Position numbers and translations under genes: made by a program
Notes under the pieces: model-generated
The model's database searches: none
Told to the model about the DNA's origin: nothing
Seen by the model: the letters and a program-made list of their open reading frames with translations, nothing else
Part shown: positions 55,441 to 64,000 of the stretch, piece by piece
How positions within the stretch are numbered: the stretch's first letter is position 1
Layout: each line of letters opens with the position of its first letter
Assembly (NCBI GenBank): GCA_009823505.1
Contig: VZQC01008059.1
Location: forward strand, 2,487,939 to 2,551,938
Length of the DNA stretch: 64,000 nt
Origin: Rhizomys pruinosus
Taxonomy: Eukaryota; Chordata; Mammalia; Rodentia; Spalacidae
Direction: 5' to 3'

Positions 55441-55907
55441 TTGTCGGGCATGGCAGCCTTCTCCCTCTGTACTTTCACCCTTCCTCTGCTCCCCCTGCTG
55501 CCACAGGTACCAGATTCTGTGACACCCCTGCCCTTTGTCTTGTTATTGTCTCAGTCTTCACCCGACCAGGCGATGCTGAGCCAGATTCAACATGCTGCTG
55601 GCATGTCCATGCTTGGGATACCTGGATGGATGAAACTGGAGAGCCCACGTTTAGACCCTGTCCTCTAACCAAGATCATCCAACAGTAAGAGGAGCCCCTC
55701 CAACCTCAACCAGGAGCCTCCTTCTGATCTTAGCACCGGGTCTCCTCTGCTTCTTGCAGGAACACATCCAGGAGGTCTCCAGAGTGGTCTTTACATCCCT
55801 TCATCCCTGTGCCCTCAGCCCTGACTACTCCCGACTCTCCCTCCCTTCAGTGTCGCAGCTCAGCAGGAAGAAGCCAAAGCAGAGTCATCACACCCTTATA
55901 CCCTAAG
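55441..55907 (+). other. Proviral env-position remnant
   Basis: A Met followed by a hydrophobic run (about 55450-55500) sits where an env signal peptide would start. No disulphide, cleavage or transmembrane motif is visible, so nearly all of env is gone. A purine-rich AGGAAGAAGCCAAAGCAGAG lies about 25-45 bases before the 3' LTR and may be the decayed polypurine tract. Confidence 0.35.
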
Positions 55908-56265
55908 AGTTTGGGTTGTTAGGTTGGGCCAGGATGAAGAGCCAAGATGGCATAGACCAGAAAGACCCTCCTTTCTTTTCCGGTCAGGCCAGATTCCCAT
56001 GAGAACGCTGGACCTGAGACCCACCTCCAGATCTGAGCCCTTGACCTGGCTTAATTGGCCAGATTCCAACATAGCACCATCTCCCCTCCCCCTTATAAAA
56101 GGCTCCCCCTGCCTCCCAGATGTGTGTGTTCTCATGGTCCTGAAGGCCATGGTTTCACCTGAGAGAGAGTGTGTGCATTTCCTGGAATAAAAGCCTGCCT
56201 TGGTTTACTTTTAATTCGGACTGACTCGGCCTTTTCTTAGCATCAGATACCTATACTTCTTAGTT
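55908..56265 (+). mobile_element. 3' LTR of the class I endogenous retrovirus
   Basis: The same layout as the 5' LTR, with TATAAAA at 56094-56100 and AATAAA at 56186-56191. It ends near ACTTCTTA like the other copy. Confidence 0.88.
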
Positions 56266-56289
56266 CCGTTTTTTGTTTTGTTTTGTTTT

Positions 56290-56445
56290 TTTTTTTTGTT
56301 CTTTTGAGACAGGGTTTTACATGTAGCCCTGGCTGGCCTGGAACTCTCTATGTAGACCAAGCTGGTCTCAATCTCTCAGAGATCAGCCTGCCTCTGCCTC
56401 TCATGTGTGGGACGTAAAGTCCAGCACCGCCACAGTCCACTCACG
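56290..56445 (-). mobile_element. B1 SINE
   Basis: A minus-strand B1 with a TTTTG-rich tail directly after the 3' LTR. Its 5' end is diverged. Confidence 0.8.
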
Positions 56446-56532
56446 TGTTCTTCCTCATCACTTAATGTTACCCTGCCTTGGTCTCCTTTCTAAATGTTAT
56501 ACTGTACCCACATTTAAAGCTGTTTACACTTA

Positions 56533-56563
56533 AATATATATACTTATAAATATAAATATATAA

Positions 56564-56614
<51 letters not shown>
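56533..56614. repeat. (TA)n-(CA)n microsatellite
   Basis: TA-rich, then a pure TA run (56567-56601), then CA units. Confidence 0.93.
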
Positions 56615-56684
56615 AGGGAGAACATGTAGTTTTTTATTTTCTGAGTTTGGAAGACCTCACTAAGTATTATACATTCTAAGTTGT

Positions 56685-56997
56685 GGAGGTGCCCCATAGG
56701 CTCCAAATATTTGGCCATTTTGACCCCAGTTGGTGGGGCTGTTTTGGGAGGTTTTAGGAGGTGTGGCCTTGTGGTAGAAGTGCATCACTGGGGTGGGCTT
56801 TGAAAGTTCTAAGCCTTTCAGGATTTCCAGTCTTGGTCTGCTTCCTGTGCCTGTTTCAAGATGTGAGCGCTCCATTTTCTCCTCCTGACACCAGGCCTCC
56901 CCTCCATAATGAACTCTAATCCCTCCGGAAGCTCTTTCCTCTAGAAGTTCCCCTGCTTTCAGTGTTTTATCACAGCAACAGAAAGGTAACGAATACA
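56685..56997 (+). mobile_element. URR1-type hAT-like element
   Basis: GTGGAGGTGCCCCATAGGCT, CCCCAGTTGGTGGGGCTGTT, GGTGTGGCCTTGTGGTAGAA and TTTTATCACAGCAACAGAAA occur in the same order as in the element nested at 42805-43151. Non-coding. Confidence 0.72.
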
Positions 56998-57068
56998 CAT
57001 GTCCATCATCTTCCTGCAAATTTCATAATATAAATATGTGTTTTGGTCTTTTTTAAGATAGGGTCTCC

Positions 57069-57322
57069 TGGGGCTGGAGAGATGGCCTAGTGGTTAAGAG
57101 CACCGACCGCTCTTACAGAGGACCCGGGTTCGATCCCCAGCACCCACATGGCGGCTGAGAGCTGTCTGAAACTCCAATTCCAGGAGAACTCCAGTTCCAG
57201 GGGAATCCGAGACCCTCTTCTGACCTCCGCGGCATTGCACAACACGGGTGCACAGACCTGCATGCAGACAGTACATTCATACACATACAGAAATAAATAA
57301 AATTAATTCAAAAAAAAAAAAA
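57069..57322 (+). mobile_element. Young B2 SINE, first of a stacked pair
   Basis: 17-bp-duplication type with good A and B boxes. The target AAGATAGGGTCTCC lies at 57055-57068 and again at 57323-57336. Confidence 0.92.
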
Positions 57323-57336
57323 AAGATAGGGTCTCC

Positions 57337-57550
57337 AGGGCTGGAGAGATGGCCTAGAGGTTAAGAGCACTGACCGCTCTTACAGAGGACCCAGGTTCCA
57401 TCCCCAGCACCTACATGGCGGCGAGAACTGTCTGAAACTCCAATTCCAGGAGAACTCCAGTTCCAGGGGAATCCGACACCACTGGTGCACAAACCTGCAT
57501 GCAGATAGTACATTCATACACATACAGAAATAAGTAAAATAAAATAAAAA
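57337..57550 (+). mobile_element. B2 SINE, second of a stacked pair
   Basis: Also of the 17-bp-duplication type but missing about 30 bases around the CTTCTGACCTC segment. The target sequence AAGATAGGGTCTCC occurs again at 57551-57564. Confidence 0.92.
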
Positions 57551-57669
57551 AAGATAGGGTCTCCTTGTAGCCCCAGCTGGCCTGGAATCTACTATGTAGA
57601 CCAGGCTGGGCTTGGCCTCACAGAAATGTGCCTACCTCTGCCTCCCAAGTGCTGGGACTAAAGGTGTAT

Positions 57670-58106
57670 TGTGGGGATTCCATTTGGCAGAAGCACTTAG
57701 GATGTCAGCTGACAACCCCCAGCCCTCAGGCCAGAGTCCTGCTGATTTCCTGCTTGCCTGCCTGGCACCACTGTCTTTGATGCTTTGGGTAAAACATTGT
57801 CACATTCCTGTAGTGATCTGGAGTATATTGCTGTAAAATCCTGTATGCCCCAACCCCCAGTAAAAATACCCCAGATTACAGTAATAAAGCTGAGTTATTC
57901 CTTCGGGGAATTCCTCCTGGTCTCGTCCTTGAGTCTGTCCTTTCCTTGTCCGTTCCTTGTTCTCTCTCTTTCTTTCTCTCTCTGGGCTTGTACTTCCTCT
58001 CCCCTCACCCTCCCTAAGACCCAGGTCGCTGGCCAGCAGGCTAGGGCCATCTGAGAGCTTGCGGTCCCAGGAAACTGCAAGCTCTAATCAACATCGAAAG
58101 GCTTCA
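57670..58106 (+). mobile_element. Solo LTR inserted in a B1
   Basis: A 437-base element that starts TGTGGGG and ends GGCTTCA, giving TG...CA ends. It is flanked by the 6-base duplication GTGTAT (57664-57669, 58107-58112), and the B1 continues exactly on each side. AATAAA lies at 57883-57888, followed by a pyrimidine-rich stretch. The 6-bp duplication favours a class II (ERVK-like) element. No coding region. Confidence 0.85.
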
Positions 58107-58139
58107 GTGTATGCCACGATGCCCAGCTTTAACTTTTGT

Positions 58140-58437
58140 GATTTTTTCTTTACATCAGAATAAAAACATTCCATTTTTGTATACCTACCACATGTCATTA
58201 TCCATTCATTTTTTGAGGTACATTTATGTCTTTGTGATCACAAATTGAGAAGCAATAAACATGGATATACAAATATCTCCATGGTAGGATATGGAGTTCA
58301 CAGGGTGCATGCCTAGAAGAAGAACAGTTGGGTCATATGGTAGTTCTGTTAATTTTTTGAGGAACCTCCAAAAACAAAAACTGATTTCCATAATGGCTGT
58401 ATTAATTTGCACTCCCAGAAACAGTGAATAATGAAAA
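58140..58437 (-). mobile_element. Old LINE-1 3' fragment
   Basis: On the minus strand it encodes the L1 ORF2 C-terminal pattern (FWRFLKKL, then PYDPTVLLLGMHP) with decay. It is older than the two larger L1 copies. Confidence 0.75.
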
Positions 58438-58584
58438 TTTTGGAGGGCACCTACTACTTATAGGAGAAGGAGGATGAAATCAAGAAAAGTGAGGGTGGGG
58501 AACCCAACTTAGATCATGATGCTCAGCTGTGATTCAAGGACTACTCACATCAAAGTCACCTGGGACATGGTCTGAAAGGCAGAA

Positions 58585-58700
58585 TCTCAGCCAAGTGGGG
58601 TGGTACATACCTGTAATCCTAGCAGTTGAGAGGCTGAGGCAGGTTCCTGAGTAAAAGGCCAACCTGGACTGCATGTCTCCAAAATAAAATGAAAAACAAT
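58585..58700 (+). mobile_element. Old B1-like SINE
   Basis: AGCCAAGTGGGGTGGTACAT, then CCTGTAATCCTAGCAGTTGA. The 3' part is diverged. Confidence 0.6.
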
Positions 58701-58764
58701 AACAAAGCCAGAACCTCTGGCTGTTCCTCAAACCTACTGAATCAGAGTCTGCATTTTTAAATTT

Positions 58765-58906
58765 TACTTTAACTTTTTCATATTTTATCTGTATGAGTGT
58801 TTTGCTGGCACGTATGGAAGTGTACCCCAAGCATGCTCAGAACTAAATCCAGGTTATCTGCAAGAGCAGCAAATGCTTTTAATTTCTTGGCCATCTCGCC
58901 CTCAGA
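58765..58906 (-). mobile_element. B2/B3-type SINE fragment
   Basis: TCTGTATGAGTGTTTTGCTG on the tail side and a minus-strand head near 58890 (GGGCGAGATGGCCAAGAAAT). Confidence 0.6.
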
Positions 58907-58955
58907 ATCTGCATTATGACATGGTCTTTATGTGATTTATTAAAGATGCACAGCT

Positions 58956-60121
58956 TATACAGGAAACCCACAGCCAATATCATCCTAAAAGGGGAAATGA
59001 CAGAAACATTCCCTTTAAAGGTAGGAACTCGGCAAGGCTGCCCCCTGTCACCACTCCACTTCAATATAGTGCTTGAAACACTTGCTAGAGCAATAAGGCA
59101 AGAAAAGGAAATTAAAGAGTACTAATTGGAAAAGAGGAAGTCAAGCTATCCCTATTTGCTGAGGATATGATTGTTTACTTAATGGATGCTAAAAACTCCA
59201 CCAGAAAACTCCTAGAAACGATTAACAGCTTCAGCAAAGTGGCAGGATACAAAATTAACCTTAAAAAATCAATGGTCTTTCTTTACACCAAGAACAAGCA
59301 ACTGGAGAAAGAATTCAAAGAGAGCTTCCCACTCACAATAGCCTCAAAAACAATAAAATACCTAGGAACGAACCTAACCAAAGACACCAAAGATCTCTAC
59401 AACAAAAATTTTAAACCTTTAAAGAAAGAAATTGAAGAAGACATCAGAAGATGGACAAACCTCCCATGCTCATGGATTGGGAAAATTAACATTGTAAAAA
59501 TGTCCATTTGGGGCTGGAGAGATGGCCTAGCAGTTAAGAGCACCGACCGCTCTTGCAGAGGACCCGGGTTCGATCCCCAGCATCTACATGCCGGCCAAGA
59601 ACCGTCTGAAACTCCAAGTCCAGGAGAACTCCAGTTCCAGGGGAATCTGACACCCTCTTCTGACCTCCACGGCATTGCATGACACGGGTGCACAAACTTG
59701 CATGCAGACAGTACATTCATACACATACAGAAATAAATAAAATTAATAAAAAAAATGTCCATTTTACCAAAACTCTTGTATAGATTTAACTCAATCCCAA
59801 TCAAAATCCCCAAGAGTTTCTTCTTAAATTCATTTGGAAAAACAAAAGACCCCGAATAGACAAAACAACCCTGAGTGAAAAGAGCTACACAGGGGGGATC
59901 TCTATACCAAACTTCAAACTATACTACAGGGCTATAGTCATAAAAACGGCCTGGTACTGGCACAAAAACAGACCTGTTGACCAATGGAACAAAACCGAAG
60001 ATCCAAATCTGAGCACATACAATTTCAGCCATCTCATATTTGACAAGGGGGCCAAGAAGCCACAATGGAGAAAAGACAGCATCTTCAGCAAGTGGTGTTG
60101 GCAAAACTGGATCACCACTTG
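58956..60121 (+). pseudogene. LINE-1 ORF2 remnant (reverse transcriptase and downstream)
   Basis: Reverse transcriptase motifs are visible: [17 protein letters not shown] near 59020-59080, a stop at the end of the next segment (about 59123), then Phe-Ala-Glu-Asp at 59155-59166 where the catalytic FADD stands in active elements, followed by [10 protein letters not shown] and [10 protein letters not shown] (thumb region, to about 59380). Beyond the B2 it continues as ILPKLLYRFNSIPIKIPKSF-like sequence with frame breaks and on to the gap. It is inactive because of the stop, the altered motif, the B2 and the missing 5' end. Confidence 0.88.
59510..59750 (+). mobile_element. Young B2 SINE nested in the LINE-1
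   Basis: 17-bp-duplication type with near-perfect Pol III boxes. Flanked by AAAAATGTCCATTT at 59496-59509 and 59751-59764. Confidence 0.95.
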
Positions 60122-61055
60122 NNNNNNNNNNNNNNNNNNNNNNNNNNNNNNNNNNNNNNNNNNNNNNNNNNNNNNNNNNNNNNNNNNNNNNNNNNNNNNN
60201 NNNNNNNNNNNNNNNNNNNNNNNNNNNNNNNNNNNNNNNNNNNNNNNNNNNNNNNNNNNNNNNNNNNNNNNNNNNNNNNNNNNNNNNNNNNNNNNNNNNN
60301 NNNNNNNNNNNNNNNNNNNNNNNNNNNNNNNNNNNNNNNNNNNNNNNNNNNNNNNNNNNNNNNNNNNNNNNNNNNNNNNNNNNNNNNNNNNNNNNNNNNN
60401 NNNNNNNNNNNNNNNNNNNNNNNNNNNNNNNNNNNNNNNNNNNNNNNNNNNNNNNNNNNNNNNNNNNNNNNNNNNNNNNNNNNNNNNNNNNNNNNNNNNN
60501 NNNNNNNNNNNNNNNNNNNNNNNNNNNNNNNNNNNNNNNNNNNNNNNNNNNNNNNNNNNNNNNNNNNNNNNNNNNNNNNNNNNNNNNNNNNNNNNNNNNN
60601 NNNNNNNNNNNNNNNNNNNNNNNNNNNNNNNNNNNNNNNNNNNNNNNNNNNNNNNNNNNNNNNNNNNNNNNNNNNNNNNNNNNNNNNNNNNNNNNNNNNN
60701 NNNNNNNNNNNNNNNNNNNNNNNNNNNNNNNNNNNNNNNNNNNNNNNNNNNNNNNNNNNNNNNNNNNNNNNNNNNNNNNNNNNNNNNNNNNNNNNNNNNN
60801 NNNNNNNNNNNNNNNNNNNNNNNNNNNNNNNNNNNNNNNNNNNNNNNNNNNNNNNNNNNNNNNNNNNNNNNNNNNNNNNNNNNNNNNNNNNNNNNNNNNN
60901 NNNNNNNNNNNNNNNNNNNNNNNNNNNNNNNNNNNNNNNNNNNNNNNNNNNNNNNNNNNNNNNNNNNNNNNNNNNNNNNNNNNNNNNNNNNNNNNNNNNN
61001 NNNNNNNNNNNNNNNNNNNNNNNNNNNNNNNNNNNNNNNNNNNNNNNNNNNNNNN
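60122..61055. other. Assembly gap, 934 N
   Basis: Unknown sequence between ORF2 and 3' UTR of one LINE-1. Long open frames reported across it are meaningless. Confidence 0.99.
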
Positions 61056-61356
61056 CCCCCTGAGCTTTTGTCCAAAGCAGTTGGGTGTAATGCATATTGG
61101 AAACAACAACAACAACAACAACAGAAAGGACTGCATCAAAGAATTGACTGAAACAGTGAACTTCTGCTCAAAACAGTCAACTTCCTCATGGAGAATATTG
61201 AGAAAGACTGAGAAAGAGATGAAAAGCATGTTTGGCAGAATGCATGAGCTCTTGTGGGGTGGGGGGATGGGCGGGAACACAGGTCTAGATTTGTTTAAAA
61301 AAATAATAAATTTATGTGAAGAAAAAAAAATAAAATAAAGATGCACAGCTAAGGAA

Positions 61357-61500
61357 CTAGGCATCAGTAGCATACCTTTAACCCCAGCAACTGGAGACAG
61401 AGACTGGTAAATCCTTGTGAGTTCAAGACCAGCCTGCATACACAGCGAGTTCCAGGGCCAGGAAGGACTACATAGCAAGATCCTATTTCAAAAAAAAATT
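61357..61500 (+). mobile_element. Diverged B1-like SINE
   Basis: CTAGGCATCAGTAGCATACC, GTGAGTTCAAGACCAGCCTG and an A-rich end, just after the LINE-1. Confidence 0.7.
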
Positions 61501-61508
61501 TTTTTTAA

Positions 61509-61728
61509 AGGACTGGAGGAGTGCCTCAGCAGTTAAAAGCACTGGCTGTTCTTGCAGAGGACCTGGGGTTCTGTTTCCCACCCACCTGGCAGCTAACAAT
61601 GGTCCCTAACTCCAGTTCCAGGGGATCCAACACTGTCTTCTGGCATCAGTAGGCACTACGTGACAGGGTAGGTACACTTACACACATGCAGACAAAACAC
61701 TCATAAAATTTTAATTTTAAAAAATAAA
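61509..61728 (+). mobile_element. B2 SINE
   Basis: GGACTGGAGGAGTGCCTCAG head, CTCCAGTTCCAGGGGATCCA body. Confidence 0.85.
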
Positions 61729-61739
61729 AATTTTAATAT

Positions 61740-61945
61740 TTTATTTATTATTTTTCTTTTATGTGTATATGTGTGTTGGTTACCTGTATGTAAGTGCACC
61801 CTTGTTGGGCAATGCAGAGGTCAGAAGAAGCTGTTGGATTCCTCTGGAACTGGAGTTGTTAGCTGCATGTGAGTGCTGGGAATTGAACCTGGGTCTTTTG
61901 CAAGAACAGCCAGTACTCTTAACTGCTGAGCCAGTTTTCAGTCCC
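61740..61945 (-). mobile_element. B2 SINE
   Basis: A minus-strand B2. The head GGGACTGAAAACTGGCTCAG is diverged. Confidence 0.82.
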
Positions 61946-61961
61946 TTTAAAATGTAAAATT

Positions 61962-62212
61962 ATGGGGCTGGAGAGATAGCCTAGCGGTTAAGAGCACCAA
62001 CTGCTCTTGCAGAGGACCCAGCACCCACATGGCGGCTAAGAACCGTCTGTAACTCCCATTCCAAGAGAGCTCCAGTTCCAGGGGAATCCGAGACCCTCTT
62101 CTGACCTCCGTGGCATTGCACAACATGGGTGCACAGACCTACATGCAGACAGTACATTCATTCACATACAAAATAAATAAAATTTAAAAATAAAAATAAA
62201 AAAATAAAATGT
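61962..62212 (+). mobile_element. B2 SINE, 17-bp-duplication type
   Basis: A young-looking copy that has lost the B-box segment: CAGAGGACCC is followed directly by AGCACCCACATGG. The A/T tail extends to 62212. Confidence 0.88.
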
Positions 62213-62245
62213 AAAATTATAATTAAATTTAAATATATATATATA

Positions 62246-62485
62246 TAGCTAAGCATGGGTAACATGAGTACCTGCAACTTCAACACTGGGTAGTGATGGA
62301 GGACGGACACTGGAGGATCACTGGGGTTTGCTGGCACCCAGCTTATCCTGTCTCAAGGAATAAAGCAGAGAGTGATAAAGCAGGATACGAAACATCCTCC
62401 CTTAACCTCCATGTGTATACACAGGGATATGTGCCACACATACACATGGGCAACACCACGCACTCTGTTACACACACACACTAAA
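62246..62485 (+). mobile_element. B3-type SINE part
   Basis: GCTAAGCATGGGTAACATGA, CTGGAGGATCACTGGGGTTT and CTTAACCTCCATGTGTATAC follow the B3 downstream half, ending in CA units. Confidence 0.55.
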
Positions 62486-62561
62486 AATAAATACTAAATA
62501 CACCAGTAAAGTTCTCTTCCTAAGGTAGATTGCATATATATGGGTTTATTATTACAATATT

Positions 62562-62808
62562 CTTTTTTTAAACAATTTTTTATTTATTTCTGTATGTGTA
62601 TGAATATACTGTCTGCATGCAAGTTTGTGCACCCGTGTCGTGCAATGCCGAGGAGGTCAAAGAGGGCGTCAGATTCCGCTGGAACTGGAGTTCTCCTGGA
62701 ATTGGAGTTTCAGATGGTTCTTGGCCGCCATGTGGGTGCTGGGGATCAAACCTGGGTCCTCTGTAAGAGCAGTCGGCGCTTTTAACCGCTAGGCCATCTC
62801 TCCAGCCC
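62562..62808 (-). mobile_element. Young B2 SINE, 17-bp-duplication type
   Basis: A minus-strand copy with head GGGGCTGGAGAGATGGCCTA. ACAATATTCTT flanks it on both sides (near 62555 and 62809). Confidence 0.92.
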
Positions 62809-62817
62809 CACAATATT

Positions 62818-63004
62818 CTTATTTTTATTTTATGTGTGTAAGTGCACCATGCATGCAATGCCCAAGGAGGTCAGAAGAGGGAGACGGATCCCCCTGGAAC
62901 TGGAGAATCAACCATTGTTAACCATTGTTCAGGTGCTGGGAATCAAACCTGGGTCTTCTGCAAGAGCAACCAGTACTCTTAACCACTGAGCCATCTCTCC
63001 AGGC
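62818..63004 (-). mobile_element. B2 SINE
   Basis: A minus-strand copy with head GGCCTGGAGAGATGGCTCAG. It contains a small direct repeat, ACCATTGTTA then ACCATTGTTC. Confidence 0.88.
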
Positions 63005-63099
63005 CCTTATTACAAGATTCTTTAAATAGTTCAGATTTTATACATTTGGGCATGTATAACATATTTTAGAATTTAATATTTTAAATAGGTGAATAACAT

Positions 63100-63268
63100 A
63101 CTTTCTTTTTATTTGTTTTGTTTTGTTTTGTTTGAGACAGGATCTCTATATGTAACCCTGGCTGTGAACTCACTATGTGGACCTGGCTAGCGTTTAACTC
63201 ACAGAGATCCACTTATCTCTGCCTCCTGAGTACTAGTTTTGAAGGTATGCACCACCATGCCTGGATAA
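63100..63268 (-). mobile_element. B1 SINE
   Basis: A diverged minus-strand B1 with a TTTTG-rich tail. Confidence 0.85.
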
Positions 63269-63295
63269 TAACATTTTTTTTTAAAGTTCATTCAA

Positions 63296-63455
63296 GAGCC
63301 GGGCGTGGTGGTGCATGCCTTTAATCCTTGCACTTGGGAGGCACAGGCAGGCAGATATTTGTGAGTTCAAGGCCAGCCTGGTCTACAGAGTGAATTCCAG
63401 GACAGCTGGGGCTACAGGGAGACCCTGTCTTGAAAAGACAAAAAAAAAAAAAAGG
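63296..63455 (+). mobile_element. B1 SINE
   Basis: Near-consensus B1 starting AGCCGGGCGTGGTGGTGCAT. A partial B1 3' half follows at 63456-63520. Confidence 0.92.
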
Positions 63456-63551
63456 TTAGCCTGATCTACATAGCAAGTTCCAGGCTAACTGGGGCTTACA
63501 GGGAGACCCTATCTAAGAAATAATAATAAAAACATTAAATTAAATAAATAA

Positions 63552-63715
63552 AAATTACAGCCCTTCATGGTGGTGCACAGGCAGGCAGATCTCTGTAAGT
63601 TCAAGGCCAGCCTGGTCTACATAGCGAGTTACAGGCCAGTTGGGGCAACAAGGAGACCTTGTCTTCAAAAAAAAAGAAGAAGAAAAAAAAGAAAAAGAAA
63701 AAAAAGAAAAGATCA
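63552..63715 (+). mobile_element. B1 SINE with a short deletion and GA/A-rich tail
   Basis: CAGCCCTTCATGGTGGTGCA jumps straight to CAGGCAGGCAGATCTCTGTA, so the segment with TTTAATCC is missing. The tail is AAG-rich. Confidence 0.85.
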
Positions 63716-63737
63716 AGTAAATTAATAAGTAAAAATT

Positions 63738-63836
63738 AGAAATGATCTCATACTGTAGCCCAGCCTGGTCGGCAACTCACAGCAATCCTACTGCCTCAGG
63801 TTCTCAAAGTGCTGGAATTATAGATGTGAGCAAAAT
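63738..63836 (-). mobile_element. Old B1-like fragment
   Basis: ACTGTAGCCCAGCCTGGTCG, then AAAGTGCTGGAATTATAGAT, fits a diverged minus-strand B1 or its ancestor. Confidence 0.55.
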
Positions 63837-64000
63837 ATTTCTAAATATAAAGATGAAGACCAAAAATAGCGAAACACTGAAACTAAACTCATTTAGTCTC
63901 ATACTCAGGCGCTGTTCCTAGTGCCCACATCTTTATTCCAAAGCACTGAATGAATGACTGCAGTGAATTCATGCGTTTCTCATTGGTGTGCTGTGACTGG

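Larger units (their letters stand above)
57040..58128 (-). mobile_element. B1 SINE broken by two B2s and a solo LTR
   Basis: The tail and first 3' bases are at about 57040-57068, the body at 57551-57669 and the 5' end (GCTGGGCATCGTGGCATAC on the minus strand) at 58107-58128. Three younger insertions lie between these parts. Confidence 0.85.
58956..61335 (+). mobile_element. LINE-1, 5'-truncated, with target duplication
   Basis: It starts inside the ORF2 reverse transcriptase and ends in an A-rich tail (61297-61335). TAAAGATGCACAGCT occurs at 58941-58955 and 61336-61350, a 15-base target duplication, so both true ends are known. A B2 lies at 59510-59750, and 934 N hide the part between the end of ORF2 and the 3' UTR. 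The 3' UTR has an (AAC)n tract (61103-61124) shared with the L1 at 1846-4835. Confidence 0.93.

Noticed and set aside
50683..56265. A provirus able to make proteins
   Set aside because: Gag is partial and inverted, protease is altered and split, most of RT, the integrase core and env are missing, and two B1s interrupt it.
59511..59585. tRNA-like gene with good A and B boxes
   Set aside because: It is the head of a B2 SINE. The cloverleaf is degenerate and the rest of the SINE follows. The same holds for all other B2 heads.
59919..61478. A 519-codon open frame on the minus strand and other long frames across 60122-61055
   Set aside because: They are open only because 934 N have no stops. The real bases are LINE-1 and SINE sequence.
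1..64000. An undescribed multi-gene system
   Set aside because: Apart from one olfactory receptor I find only retroposons, simple repeats and unassigned single-copy DNA. No gene cluster is supported.

Overview
This is mammalian nuclear DNA from a rodent, most likely a muroid. The evidence is dense B1 (7SL-derived), B2 and B3 (tRNA-derived), ID-like and B1-ID (B4-type) SINEs, rodent-type LINE-1 pieces, short hAT-like elements of the kind called URR1 (ubiquitous rodent repeat), and class I retroviral remnants. The species cannot be fixed from sequence alone. The prevailing B2 form, with a 17-bp internal duplication, does not look like the common house-mouse form I know. Nothing bacterial, phage or CRISPR-like is present.

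Layout. 1-1845: stacked SINEs. 1846-4835: a minus-strand LINE-1 with ORF1 and the ORF2 endonuclease and C-terminus, but no reverse transcriptase. 4836-6527: SINEs and single-copy DNA. 6528-31288: one block of about 8.2 kb read three times, as forward arm A (6528-14652), reverse arm B (about 14826-23039) and forward arm C (23041-31288). The B/C hairpin centre is a single N at 23040. This looks more like an assembly or long-read fold-back error than biology, so every ORF in it appears three times. 31289-33900: SINEs around the one convincing protein gene, an intact single-exon olfactory receptor of 319 codons at 32489-33448 (+). 33901-50680: nested SINEs, a hAT-like element inside a B1, a 30-bp minisatellite grown inside a SINE, a 38-bp minisatellite and a probable solo LTR. 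50683-56265: a degenerate class I endogenous retrovirus with two LTRs, a primer-binding site resembling tRNA-Ile, protease, RNase H and integrase remnants on the plus strand, and a gag nucleocapsid remnant on the minus strand. 56266-58130: a hAT-like element, then a B1 that received two B2s and a solo LTR. 58956-61335: a 5'-truncated plus-strand LINE-1 with a clear target duplication, a B2 inside it and a 934-base run of N. 61336-64000: more SINEs.

The genes form no pathway. The olfactory receptor is presumably one member of a cluster extending outside the window. Everything else is retroposon history, which nested insertions and target-site duplications let one put in order. The most useful points are the suspicious triplication, a recurrent fused B2-B1 SINE, three places where retroposons stack on the same target site, a minisatellite born inside a SINE, and an inverted gag segment inside the provirus. 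I found no new enzymatic or defence system.
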